DNA from: Micrasema longulum | Taxonomy: Eukaryota; Arthropoda; Insecta; Trichoptera; Brachycentridae | Direction of reading: 5' to 3' | Length of the DNA stretch: 64,000 bases | NCBI GenBank assembly: GCA_022494885.1 | Contig: JAGVSM010004947.1 | Coordinates: 1 to 64,000 of the forward strand | Shown here: positions 11,388 to 20,559 of the stretch, in pieces | Numbering within the stretch: position 1 is the stretch's first letter | How the letters are laid out: every line of letters begins with the position of its first letter | Program-made: the position numbers and the translations under genes | The notes under the pieces: model-generated | What the model was told of the DNA's origin: nothing | The model's database searches: none | What the model saw: the letters and a program-made list of their open reading frames with translations, nothing else

Positions 11388-12740
11388 TGAGATATGAGCC
11401 TTTTGAGCGCTGTTGGCAAAATGTATGGAAGAATACTGATTGAGAGAGTAAGAAAAGTTACAAAGGATAGAGTGTGGGATATTCAGAGTGGTTTTATGAA
11501 TAGAAGAGGATGTATGGATCAAATATTTGCTTTACGAAACATGACAGAGAAATTTCTTGCAAAAAACCAAAAGATTTCTGCGCATTTGTCAATCTGCAAA
11601 AAGCGTTTGATAGAGTTGACACAGAAAAATTATGGAAGGTGTTATCGGAGTACGGAGTAAGCGGAAATCTAACACGTGCTATTGCTTCTCTGTATAAAGA
11701 CAGCACAGCATGTGTTAGGGTAAACGGATCATACCCATTGTGGTTTGACATTCATAAAGGAGTGAAGCAGGGATGTGTTATGTCACCATGGCTGTTCAAC
11801 GTGTATATCGATAACTGCATGAAAGAACTGAAAGGCTAAGGAATAGGAGCAAAAATGGGTGATTTAAAGGTCAATTGTCTTTTGTATGCTAACGATGCTG
11901 TACTCCTTGCTAACAACAAAGAGGAACTGCAATTCTTGGTAACAAAGGTCTACGATGTATGCAAGAGAAGCGATTTGCTGATGAATGTCGATAAATCGAA
12001 TGTTATGGTTTTTGAAAGAAATGAAAGTATGACTAAATGTGCAATCACTGTGAATGGAGTTATACTAAAACAAGTAGAAGAATTTGTGTATCTGGAAAGG
12101 TTGTTTACTAGGGATGGAATGACTGAGAAAAATATTGAAAGGAGGGTGAGTGCCGGGAACAGAGTGAACGGTGCACTTAAATCAACCTTGGCAAATAAAT
12201 GCTTGTCACAAGAGGCAAAATTGGCAGTTCACAACGGAGTCCTGGTCCCGTCCCTGATGTATGGGGGCGAGGTATGGACTTGGAAAAACAGGGATGAAAG
12301 TAGGCTGAATGCTGTCGAAATGCGATCTTTCAGGAAAATGTGTGGGAAAACTTTGTACGATAGATGCACAAATGTTGAGATCCGTACATTATGAAAGGCT
12401 GAGACAAGCATTATCGACAAAATCAAGAAAGGAGCTCTGCGCTGGTTTGGACATGTAGAACGAATGGATAGCGAGAGAACGGCTAAGAATATTTACAATG
12501 CGAATGTGGATGGATGCAAAAATAGAGGAAGACCAAGAAAGACATGGCATGACCAAATCCAACAAATAATTAAAGATGGACATGTCAAAAGTCGGAATAA
12601 TCGGCGCGCGTGCATGAGAAAATGTATGAATGTAGAGGAAGCGAGATCTGTATGCAAAGATTGAGTGTTGTGGCGTTCTATCCTCTCTGCCTACCCTTAC
12701 GGGGAAACGGCGTGATGGTTTGTTTGTATGTGTTTGTTTT
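11388..12740 (+). mobile_element. Non-LTR retrotransposon, 5'-truncated (family L1)
   Basis: A LINE fragment runs from the start of the reverse-transcriptase domain (SLLSAVGKMYGRI) to the C-terminal end (WRSILSAYPYGETA, stop near 12715). It is followed by a TTTG/TATG-rich tail instead of poly(A). Endonuclease and N-terminal parts are missing, the usual result of incomplete target-primed reverse transcription. The C-terminal part recurs at 28.85 and 54.15 kb. The family resembles RTE-type LINEs in its tail and C-terminus, but I do not assign the clade firmly. Confidence 0.85.
11394..12715 (+). pseudogene. LINE reverse transcriptase, frameshifted
   Basis: This was the polymerase that copied the element's RNA at its insertion site. 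Visible motifs are GFMNRRGCMDQIF (near 11490), FVNLQKAFDRVD with the motif-A Asp (11582 on), the motif-B block KQGCVMSPWLFNVYID (11766 on) and motif C as LLYANDAVLL (near 11880), where the usual YADD is YAND. After that come FVYLERLF, the VLVPSLMYGGEVWTW block and the C-terminal RWFGHVERMD and GRPRKTWHDQI blocks. Damage: a one-base frameshift near 11565, TAA at 11837, TGA at 12392 and TGA at 12662, where the C-terminus otherwise continues in frame. The lost catalytic Asp and the stops rule out activity. Confidence 0.85.
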
Positions 12741-12744
12741 GATA

Positions 12745-12800
12745 TTTCCCTATTTCACACAGAAACCGTCCGTTCCACGTTTGTCGTTAAATTTTATCAT
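12745..12800. repeat. Shared segment, second copy at 22.08 kb
   Basis: The block GATATTTCCCTATTTCACAC followed by AGAAACCGT(C)CGTTCCACG and TTAAATTTTATCATCAT is almost identical to 22082-22142. In both places it abuts the tail of a minus-strand SINE-A. At 22 kb its start coincides with the end of MITE-D. It is either a short mobile segment or a duplicated SINE-A flank. Confidence 0.5.
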
Positions 12801-13072
12801 CATAATCATCATCATTCCCTTTCCGCACCAAATGGCGTATTGAGCACTGCGTCGGGACATCAATCGTAGTGCATCAAGATATTTTTTGTGACATGAAGGT
12901 AAGATTATCAGTCTTACGCTTCAGGTAACAGTAAAGGGACGATGAAATATAGTAGTGTAAAAACACCCTTTTTAAATAAATATTTCTTATCAATCATGTC
13001 AGAAATCGAACCCGAGACCTCTTGTATGGCAGGAAAATTTTCTAACATTACACTACTAGGCCAACTAAATCT
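12797..13072 (-). repeat. SINE-A copy, nearly complete
   Basis: Minus-strand SINE-A with the ATCATCATC tail (12797-12815), the TTTCCGCACCAAATGGCGTA tail domain, the GGTAAGATTATCAGTCTTACG block, the core (AGGTAACAGTAAAGGGACGA) and the tRNA-like head. In the head, TCAGAAATCGAACCCGAGAC (near 13000) holds an inverted box B. The head ends near ACTAGGCCAAC. Confidence 0.75.
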
Positions 13073-13370
13073 AAAAAAAAAACGAAAATTTAGAACGTTT
13101 TTGTTGTGTGCAATAGAGCGTAAGGCCTCCTTACTTTAAGAAGCGGGTAAATTATTACTCTGAGGATCATTGCCACAATTAAATCTTTAATTTGGGTAAA
13201 ACACTACAGCATAATATCGACATTTTTAGATTTAAAGCCAGATCAATATTTTTAAGAATGACTCCGTTATTTATTTTTGATACTAAAAACGTCAATTTTG
13301 AGCTTGTGCCATTATTATCGCTGAGGTGCGATCTTTTCTTGTCCGGTATTAAATTATAAAAATAACCAAA

Positions 13371-13383
13371 TACAATATTTGCT
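13371..13383 (+). repeat. Target-site duplication, left (PLE-1)
   Basis: TACAATATTTGCT, repeated exactly at 15286-15298, brackets the Penelope-like element. A 13-bp duplication fits insertion by target-primed reverse transcription. Confidence 0.85.
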
Positions 13384-13425
13384 TTTTTTTAATTGAATCG
13401 GCATTCACTTCGTAACACTTCATTA

Positions 13426-13854
13426 TAAATTATTATGAAAATAAAACTTTGTTATCAGTGTTACACAATTTTATTCTTTTACAAGAACACAACTATAGTT
13501 TCAGGAGAGCACTCCTCCCATCGACGGGTGATATAAAACTAATATAATAAACACAGAATATTGTTCACAATGTCATCGAATCTAAACAAAAAAATAAACA
13601 GATTAATCAGTGAAACTTAGAGCAGGGGGTTTTTATTCTTATCTAAGGTGTTGGCATATGAATGGATGGTTATCTTAAGTACAGATATGAAAACATGGAC
13701 AAAACATTAAGTCGAATTTATTTCTTAAAATTTAGCACATAAGTGGAAGTTGCAATAAGTAAGTCTAAGATTTAATGTGTGGGAAGACATCGCTCGGCTA
13801 AGAGAGTGTTGACAGCCGCGGGTCTAAGTGGGTGAGTGCGGTGAGGGTGGTCGC
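13426..13854 (-). repeat. PLE-1 terminal arm, 3' copy (sense)
   Basis: Inverted to 14860-15287 with only scattered single-base differences, such as TAAGTG against AAGAGG near 13826/14886. It covers the last codons of the ORF and the whole 3' untranslated region. In the element's own (minus) sense it carries the hammerhead-like motif at 13488-13530. Confidence 0.9.
13488..13530 (-). other. Hammerhead-like motif in PLE-1 3' arm
   Basis: On the minus strand: CAC (stem I), CCGTCGA (5 of 7 matches to CUGACGA), TGGG, an AGGAG/CTCCT stem II with TGCT loop, GAAAC, TATA, GTT, then GTG (stem I). The GAAAC-TATA-GTT stretch lies within the palindrome AACTATAGTT, a layout expected of minimal type-I hammerheads that act as dimers. 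Hammerheads are known from PLE pseudo-LTRs. The core differs at two conserved positions and stem I is only 3 bp, so activity is doubtful. Confidence 0.4.
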
Positions 13855-14882
13855 AAAGGGAACATAGTCAATAAAGGCGAGGGGTGGTTGAATGTGTGAT
13901 TATTAATTAGATTGTTTTCATAATTTAAATTTTTGTGAATTTCTATAATTTCTAAATTATTCATATTACTGCCTTTGTTATTTACTTGGTGCAGGAGTTT
14001 TAAGGTGTGATTATGAAATGAGTGGTTACTGTCTATTATATGATTCGCGAATTCCGAGAAATTATTATTGGTCAGGCAACGGCGGTGTTCGTTTAGCCTA
14101 GTTTTAAGATTTCGCGCTGTTTGTCCAATATAGACTTTTTTGCATTCGCATGATATCTAGTAAATCCCACTCTTGATTAGCAGCTCTGTTTTTGACTTAG
14201 AATTAAATAGTGATTTGGCAATATTATTATTAGTGTAAAAAGCGGGTTTTATAGCTGTGGGAAAGTGATTACTTATTTTTCTAGACAGAGGTCCAATGTA
14301 TATAATTCTACGCCAGGTTTGTGGGTTGTTGGATATATCACCACCGCTAGAATATAAAAACGTTTGACTCAATTTGTTATTTTGTTTTCGTTTTAGCATT
14401 TTATCAATTATATTGGGGTCATACTGATTGTTATGGGCAATAAGTTTAATAATGTTTAGTTCAGTTTGGAAGTTGGAGGGACTCAGTGGGATTTCGATCA
14501 ATCGGTTAAGCATTGAGTGGAAACTGGCCAATTTATGTTGCATAGGGTGTGAAGATGAAGCCGGAATGACCGAGTCTGTGTGAGTAGGTTTTCTGTAAAT
14601 ATTAAATGCAATTTTATTGTTCTCGATTTTTAAGGTTAAGTCTAGGAAGTTTAGGGAATTATCATCATTGGATTCCAGGGTGAATTTTATATTGTGATGT
14701 AGGAGGTTAATGTGGTTAAGGAAGGAATCTAGTTGTCGGGATGACCCTTGATAAAAACAGCAGATGTCGTCCACAAAACGGAACCAATGGAGTACATTAT
14801 TGACTAGTGGGTGTTTGGATGAAAGTAAATCGGTTTCTAATTTATCTAAAAAGATATCAGCGACCACCCTCACCGCACTCAC
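13824..14882 (-). pseudogene. Penelope reverse transcriptase–GIY-YIG, truncated
   Basis: One frame of 353 codons on the minus strand with a single internal TAG at 14157-14159. It starts at an ATG inside the inverted arm, so MSAVRV is a junction product and the native protein began far upstream. Recognisable parts: VADIFLDKLE (residues 7-16, end of RT motif B), FRFVDD (residues 34-39, catalytic motif C), FLDLTL (79-84) and YRKPTHTD (96-103), all typical of Penelope polymerases. After SGIY comes the TAG, then ISCECKKVYIGQTARNLKT and RLNEHRRC. This gives GIY and YIG with the expected spacing, an Arg, and a later Glu in IIEIHK. The ORF ends at 13824-13826. The N-terminal half of the polymerase, including the first catalytic Asp, is missing. 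Confidence 0.9.
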
Positions 14883-15287
14883 CCTCTTAGACCCGCGGCT
14901 GTCAACACTCTCTTAGCCGAGCGATGTCTTCCCACACATTAAATCTTAGACTTACTTATTGCAACTTCCACTTATGTGCTAAATTTTAAGAAATAAATTC
15001 GACTTAATGTTTTGTCCATGTTCTCATATCTGTACTTAAGATAACCATCCATTCATATGCCAACACCTTAGATAAGAATAAAAACCCCCTGCTCTAAGTT
15101 TCACTGATTAATCTGTTTATTTTTTGTTTAGATTCGATGACATTGTGAACAATATTCTATGTTTATTATATTAGTTTTATATCACCCGTCGATGGGAGGA
15201 GTGCTCTCCTGAAACTATAGTTGTGTTCTTGTAAAAGAATAAAATTGTGTAACACTGATAACAAAGTTTTATTTTCATAATAATTTA
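14860..15287 (+). repeat. PLE-1 terminal arm, 5' copy (inverted)
   Basis: Inverted copy of 13426-13854 attached to the truncated 5' end of the element. The joint at 14860 falls at the sequence GTGGTCGC (minus strand), which encodes V-V-A at the point where the polymerase reads VVADIF. Microhomology may have guided the junction. Confidence 0.9.
15183..15225 (+). other. Hammerhead-like motif in PLE-1 5' arm
   Basis: Identical in sequence to the motif at 13488-13530 but on the plus strand, hence antisense to the element. CAC 15183-15185, core 15186-15192, stem II AGGAG 15197-15201 with CTCCT 15206-15210, GAAAC 15211-15215, GTT 15220-15222, GTG 15223-15225. Confidence 0.4.
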
Positions 15288-15298
15288 CAATATTTGCT
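15286..15298 (+). repeat. Target-site duplication, right (PLE-1)
   Basis: TACAATATTTGCT, an exact match to 13371-13383. Its first two bases overlap the end of the inverted arm. Confidence 0.85.
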
Positions 15299-15939
15299 AA
15301 TTAGTGTTCGTTTTCCCACAAGCTGAGCGAATTTCAAAGAGTTAAGGGCTCTTGCAATTAACAGTTTCCAATATTAATTATTGCTCCAGGGTAACCATTG
15401 AATGGATGTTAATTTTTCACAGATAATATCTTACTTCCTCTAAAGGCATTGAAGGGTTTAATACAAATATTAAGGTGTGTTCCTACAACAACGCCAACGC
15501 TTACTCTTAGATAATAAGCAACGCTTAATTAAGACTCTGTGTTAGTTATCAGCAAATTGATTAAAGTTATAAGCAAAGAATATTAAAATTAAAATGAGTA
15601 AGAAGTAAAATAACTTCAAAAGGGTAACAAGAGCTTTTATTTATTATATACATAAATAAAAAAAAACTTAAGCGTATTTTATTGAAATTCATCTTCAAAA
15701 TATGTATATTTGTATGCGATAGGTAAAATATAGTTTTTCCTTAAACCCAACTTTTCAGTAGAGATAATTAGTAATTTTTTATACTTTAAACATTAAAAAA
15801 AAAAAAAATCGCTTTAAAGTAAAACAATTATATTTATTTATATATTTGAAGTACCAACTTTGTTGTTATTTATTATAATAAAATAAATAAAACAATTTTC
15901 TCTTATTTTTTACTAAAATTAGATACAAACTTCTTTATT

Positions 15940-16010
15940 AAAGTATACTTAACTAATGAGATACCGCGATAGAGAAACTTGTATAGCTTTGAAACCGGTA
16001 GGTAGAAAAA
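15940..16010 (+). repeat. Decayed hammerhead-like arm
   Basis: ACTTCTTTATTAAAGTATAC followed by TATAGCTTTGAAACCGGTAGGT (near 15983-16005). GAAAC-CG-GTA has the right order for a minimal hammerhead stem III and cleavage site, and ACCGGT is palindromic. The CUGANGA side is eroded. It lies just upstream of the better motif at 16065-16107 and in opposite orientation to it. Confidence 0.3.
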
Positions 16011-16064
16011 AATAAAAATAAGTGGTTAAAAAAATCTTTTTTTTTTATAAACCACTTTTTACTG

Positions 16065-16107
16065 ACACAACCGACTAGTTTCGGCAAGTCCCTCTTCAGG
16101 GTTATGT
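16065..16107 (-). ncRNA. Candidate hammerhead ribozyme (minimal type I)
   Basis: A hammerhead is a self-cleaving RNA. On the minus strand every conserved part is in place. Stem I is ACATAACC (16107-16100) with GGTTGTGT (16072-16065), 8 bp including one G-U. The core is CTGAAGA (16099-16093). Stem II is GG..CC around GACTTG (weak). GAAA is at 16082-16079, and a tiny stem III is the palindrome ACTAGT. GTC ends at 16073, the preferred cleavage triplet. The weak point is stem II, 2 bp plus a G-G mismatch. Comparable motifs lie near Penelope sequences in this window, so it is probably a relic of a PLE terminal repeat. No PLE coding sequence is adjacent. Confidence 0.55.
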
Positions 16108-16117
16108 AATGACTAGT

Positions 16118-16257
16118 AAAAAAATAGTAGAAAGATTTTTTCTCAATTGGTCTGGGTATTATTGTATATTATTCATAACTTCCTTTCATATCCTATTTCT
16201 CACCTGCTGATAAGCCTCTAAAAAAGAGGCTTAGCGAGTTATTTCTTTAAAAAAAAA
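16118..16257 (+). repeat. SINE-C copy, head-truncated
   Basis: Begins at GAAAGATTTTTTCTCAATTG and runs through GGTCTGGGTATTATTGTATA to the tail hairpin AAGCCTC(TAAAAAA)GAGGCTT (16215-16235) and an A-rich end. It matches the body of the full copy at 21.0 kb. The tRNA-like head is missing. Confidence 0.8.
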
Positions 16258-16631
16258 AGAAACTACGAGTTTTTGTTATTTACCACGTAATAGAGGGCGA
16301 AAATTTTTATTGCGATATAATAATAACTCAGTTTCGTAATATTTGAAGTTACAGTAGTTTACCTCTCATATATTATGTAACATATATGTAATGGTTGAGC
16401 AAGTTTATTTATGTAAAAAAAAAAAACAGTATAATTTATTAAATACCTTTTTCACCCGTGATCATTCGAATAAATACGAAAATTAAGATTTATTTATTAA
16501 ATTCCTAGTATCCGAAAGTATATCTGTATTTTTTTATGCTCATGTTGGCAGTCGGCATTAAATAGAAAAGTTTGTTTTAACGTTTGACGGTTCAATTCTG
16601 GCTGGTTGGTTTGTTTTAAAGCGAATTACTG

Positions 16632-16813
16632 TTTTTTTTTTTTTTAATATTTGCGTTCTTATGATTTACCCTAATTTTAAATTTTGAGGTCCATTTTTAA
16701 CGCGTTGTAAATAACTCACTATTAGAAAATGGGAATCGAGTTGGGGTAAAGTGGGATTCGACCACGGACCTTTGATCCGTGAGTCCGAGACACTAGCCAC
16801 AGGACCACAACTG
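16632..16813 (-). repeat. SINE-B copy, complete
   Basis: Poly(T) (16632-16645) marks the poly(A) tail of a minus-strand SINE. The body shows AATATTTGCGTTCTTATGAT and ACTCACTATTAGAAAATGGG. The tRNA-like head follows: an inverted box B within AGTGGGATTCGACCACGGAC, and the box-A side reading GAGTCCGAGACACTAGCCAC, ending in AGGACCACAA. It recurs on the plus strand at 29.1 and 31.35 kb. Confidence 0.85.
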
Positions 16814-17154
16814 ACTTTATTTGTTATTCTAAATTATAATATATGCCTGTTTGAAGTTTATTTCACTCTCATTGAAATAGTTTTTTATGGTAAACATATA
16901 TTGTAAGATAATCACACACGGACTCATGAATTTTGATGATTTATTATCAGTTTAAGAGATTAAAAATGAATAGTAAATAATGTCTAATGTAAAAAAATAT
17001 CACAAAAATTTCTGATTGTTTTTGAATACCTGTATAAAAAATACATAAGTTATATTGTTTATATACACATGAAATAATTCAGGTTTGAAGATTTCAGTTT
17101 CAGTGCTGAAATACGGCGTTTATTAGCAAAATAAACAACCCTCTCGTTTAAATA

Positions 17155-17395
17155 TTTATATCTTATTATCTTTTTTAACTTTTGGAATTTTATTTTTTAT
17201 TACTTACACCTTGTTTTGGATTGTTATTCTGTTGCATCATATGTCATTATAATTTAATCTAATTAATTTTACCATGTATTTTTTTATTGTTAATTATTAT
17301 CACTTGACACGGGCACAGCCTAAAGAGCCTTAATAAGTTCATTTATATTAAAACAAGTGTGATTTTGAAGGAATAAATAAATAAAATAAAAAAAT
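17155..17395 (+). mobile_element. LINE 3' end, family G copy 1
   Basis: A non-coding LINE tail shared with 51775-52022: TTGTTATTCTGTTGCATCAT, CACTTGACACGGGCACAGCC, then AAAGAGCCTTAATAAGTTCAT and a GAATAAATAAATAAA end. Only the 3' untranslated region is present. Confidence 0.6.
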
Positions 17396-18000
17396 AAAAT
17401 TAATGTACAAATTTCCAATTTTTTTTGCAGAAAAACGTTGACAGGTGTTAACTAATTGACGTTCATAATTAGATCGATCTATTAAACTTATCTTAATTAT
17501 TATGAGTAATGCTAAATTATGAGTTTTGACGACAATAAGTTAATAAAATAGTAAGAGTAACCAATTACCAATATTAGTGACAATATGACGAAAAACCTCG
17601 GTTTTTAATTCGTACCACTGGTTAATTGATTATGATATTTAATTGATACACACAAATCATTTAAATATTACAAAATCGTTTGATTGTTAAAGTCATATAT
17701 TAAATATGTATTCAGTTTGATTTTAAGGTTTGCACAATTTGCATTGTAACGTACTCCTAATAAAGTAACGCTGAGAGTAACTGCTTACCGCACCTTAAGG
17801 GTAATCAATCACAATTATTTTTATTCCACAAAAGGAAATCGAAGCTTACAGTGGCGCACCCTTTTTACTATTAATATTATTAAAATAAATAGTTGAAAAA
17901 GTAATTTTCTGTAAAATCAATAAAATAAATTGAATACGACGACCGATTTAAGAGCACACTTAATAATTAAAATGTCCACGAATTAAATTAATTTATTATT
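17395..18000. other. Unassigned AT-rich DNA
   Basis: No gene or repeat recognised. Confidence 0.35.
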
Positions 18001-18002
18001 CC

Positions 18003-18140
18003 TTTTTGGTACACCAAACGCAGCGTATCTTGATTATTTTTGTTAAATGGTGATGATCAGTCTTACACTTTAGGTTAATATTCTGATACAAAACCACAGT
18101 TTTAAAGAAATATTTTATGTCAATCATGTCGGAAATTGAT
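18003..18140 (-). repeat. SINE-A fragment
   Basis: Core of SINE-A on the minus strand: GCAGCGTATCTTGATTATTT, then GGTGATGATCAGTCTTACAC and a degenerate ATATTTTATGTCAATCATGT, ending in the box-B side GTCGGAAATTGAT. The tail and most of the head are missing. Confidence 0.6.
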
Positions 18141-18212
18141 TAATACTAAAGCTAATAATATGAAGACCGTTTTAAAGTAAACAAAATTGTTTATTTATTC
18201 TGTCATTCACAT

Positions 18213-18955
18213 CTTCTTTCTTCTTCTGCAGCCTTATTCTCTCCACTGCTGGATAAAGGCCTCTTCCAAACGTCTCCATTCTTTCCTATCACCCGCTTTC
18301 ATCATCTACGTTTTACCGGCAATAGAGGCAATGTCGTCGACCCATCTTTTCTGTGGCCTTCCAACACTTCTTTTGTTTGCCCACGGTCTCCACTTTATTA
18401 TTCTGGGTGTCCACGTGCCATCATTTTGCCTCGCCAAGTGTCCTGCCCACTGCCATTTCGATTTCACAGCACGATAAATGATACTCACGACTCCAGTTTG
18501 GCGCCTTATTTCTTCATTTCTTACTCTGTCTCTTAGACATACACCGAGCATTTGTCTTTCCATGGATCGTTGCGTGCATTTTAATTTCTGGCTACTTTTT
18601 TGTGTTATAGACATGGTTTTTAGTCCGTATGTTGTCACCAGCAATATGCACGATTCATATACTTGTCTTTTTAAGCATATAGGGACTTGTTTATTTTCAA
18701 AAATATATATAAGTTTGCCGAAAGCAGCCCAACTTAGCCCTATTCTTCTTGGTAACTCCGTTATCTGGTTATCTTTACCAAGTTTGACTTTCTGTCCTAG
18801 ATAAATATATTCATCAACCACTTCGATTTTATTATCGTTAATGAAAATGTCTCGTCCTGTTGAACTCATAATCTTTGTTTTATGAATTTTCATTTCCAAA
18901 CCAATCCTTTTTGAAGCCTCAAGTCGTTCTCAAATCATTTCGCCTAGTTCATCCG
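18213..18955 (-). mobile_element. RTE-type LINE, 5'-truncated, with 11-bp TSD
   Basis: Flanked by the exact 11-bp repeat GTCATTCACAT (18202-18212 and 18956-18966). It reads on the minus strand and ends in a (GAA)n-type tail (CTTCTTTCTTCTTCT on the plus strand, 18213-18227) instead of poly(A), as RTE elements do. Only the C-terminal end of the polymerase remains. Confidence 0.9.
18230..18950 (-). pseudogene. RTE-type LINE polymerase C-terminal fragment
   Basis: The minus-strand frame (main part 18306-18899, 197 codons) lies downstream of the catalytic motifs: the thumb (YIYLGQKVKLGKDNQ) and the C-terminal RTE region (SCILLVTTYGLKTM, RNEEIRRQTGVV, WQWAGHLARQNDGTWTPRII, GRPQKRWVDDI). After IAGKT a TAG interrupts, then MMKAGDRKEWRRLEEAFIQ completes the usual RTE ending. 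It has no polymerase or endonuclease catalytic residues. A sister copy lies at 45.6-46.3 kb. Confidence 0.85.
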
Positions 18956-18965
18956 TCATTCACAT

Positions 18966-19770
18966 AAACATTCTAAATGTCATTGATTTTGCCGTGCGGG
19001 ATTTTCATCTAAATTTGGATGGAGTGAACCGAGTGAATAATTATTATTTGTCAAACGCAAACTTAGACTTTACAAAATCTAGTTTGTGATAAACCTCGAA
19101 GCCGGATGGACGTCGCTTCACTTGAGGAATAATTTATACACCTACAAACGAAAAACGCGCTTTTGTGCATCGTATAAAATACCTAACTCACATGTGCTTG
19201 CTAGCCTACTTCCTCTTTTTAAGTATTTTGAAGATTCGTGAACTTGTGTGATATTTTTTTCTTATGACTTTACATGACGTTTGTTGTTCAGTATTATTAA
19301 AATTTATTTGAATAATCGACAAAACATATTTTACTCACGTCACACCACTGTCATGTGTAATTCTCATATCTAGAGCAGGATCTTCTATTACTTACGCAAT
19401 GTGGAAACTAATGGGTTTTTAAATAAGCGAATAACCTTAAAATATACACATTGCTGAGTTTTAGTTTTTTTTTCTATTCTGTAAAATAAGTACATTTTTT
19501 GCGGAGCAACAATAATTATAAAACGGGGCAGTATAATTAGGGTAATAAATGACTTACACCTATCGGAAAAAAATACCTCGAATGAGAAAAAGTATGATTA
19601 TTAATTATAACAGATGGCGGTAGATTTCTCCATACTTTATTTTCCTATATAAGGTTTACAGTAGTGATGCAATAGACCTCTGCTTTTGTTTCCGCAACTT
19701 TTATAACGGAAATTTAAACAGGACTTTTCGTGCGGGAGGGGTGTTCCAGGCATTCCAGTCAACAACAAGT
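18966..19770. other. Unassigned AT-rich DNA
   Basis: No gene or repeat recognised. GACGTCGC- and CGCGC-containing spots near 19110-19160 do not form a recognisable signal. Confidence 0.35.
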
Positions 19771-19774
19771 GAGC

Positions 19775-20180
19775 CATCAGCATCACATACTACGAATACC
19801 GATAAAAATATAAATAATAGATTTTGAATAATTAATTGTGTTTTCAAAATCGATCTGGATATTGTGGAGAAATATTTTCATAAATAGGTTTTTTTTTTTT
19901 TTTTAATAAACTTTACTAGAAAAACGCAACTGGTGTGACATTGAAAGTTGTGACGTCAAGATTCGTGATGATGTTCTAAAAAAAATTAAAAGTCAGGAAC
20001 AAAATTTAAAATGAACATGAATCGTGACGTATTAGGGGCGTGGCCAATGCAATGATAAATTGGAAATTGGAATTCAAAATTACAAATTAAAAAAAATAAA
20101 ATATGCTACTAATAAGTAACAAACAAATTTTCTTACTGGACAGAGTATTTCATAGAACTTTATTAGTTTTTTTTTTTTAA
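19775..20180 (+). repeat. MITE-D copy 1
   Basis: Shares with four other loci, in order: CATACTACGAATACCGAT (19783), GACGTCAAGATTCGTGATGA (19952), a GTCAGGAACAAA block (19992), ATCGTGACGTATTAGGGGCG and TGGCCAATGCAATGA (20020-20056), GGAATTCAAAATTACAAATT (20068) and TATTTCATAGAAC (20147). It has no coding capacity. Confidence 0.7.
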
Positions 20181-20559
20181 AGTGGTGTTTCCCTTTTGTA
20201 ATTACATAAAAAAACTCGTTTAAACATGTCCAGCAAAGTGAATTGCACAATTAAATTATACAAAATGGGATGGGAAAATAGTAAGATAATGGAAGAAGAC
20301 GTTAAATACGATGACGCAACATTCTGTTTAGCTGGGGAAGCTGCACTATAACGACAATGGCTTCAGCAGCTATAGCTCAAAAATTAGTGATAAGAGTTAT
20401 ATTTAAAAAAAACATACCGATACCCAAGTGATTCGCTCTTCAAAGTATTTTGAGTGCTGGATATTTGTCAACAGTATATATGGAGGTCAGTAGCAGTCAC
20501 GCATCTTAACAGGGAAAAATAAGCAACGGTTTGTCATGCTTATAATACGAGACACTCCT

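Larger units (their letters stand above)
13384..15285 (-). mobile_element. Penelope-like element PLE-1 with inverted terminal arms
   Basis: A 1.9-kb element with a 13-bp target duplication on each side. It reads on the minus strand. The body encodes the C-terminal part of a Penelope reverse transcriptase plus a GIY-YIG endonuclease. It is bracketed by a near-perfect inverted repeat of ~430 bp: arm 1 at 13426-13854 and arm 2 at 14860-15287. The 3' side has a further 42-bp tail (13384-13425), rich in T, outside the repeat. The reverse transcriptase begins abruptly at arm 2, so this is a 5'-truncated copy capped by an inverted copy of its own 3' end. Sense-oriented 3' and inverted 5' pseudo-LTRs are a known feature of PLEs. 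The small divergence between arms suggests a fairly young insertion. Confidence 0.9.

Noticed and set aside
15183..15225. Canonical, active hammerhead in PLE-1
   Set aside because: Reported only as hammerhead-like: two of seven core bases differ and stem I is 3 bp, so activity is not supported by sequence alone.
18187..18804. Two plus-strand frames of ~100 codons
   Set aside because: Antisense shadows of the RTE copy on the minus strand.
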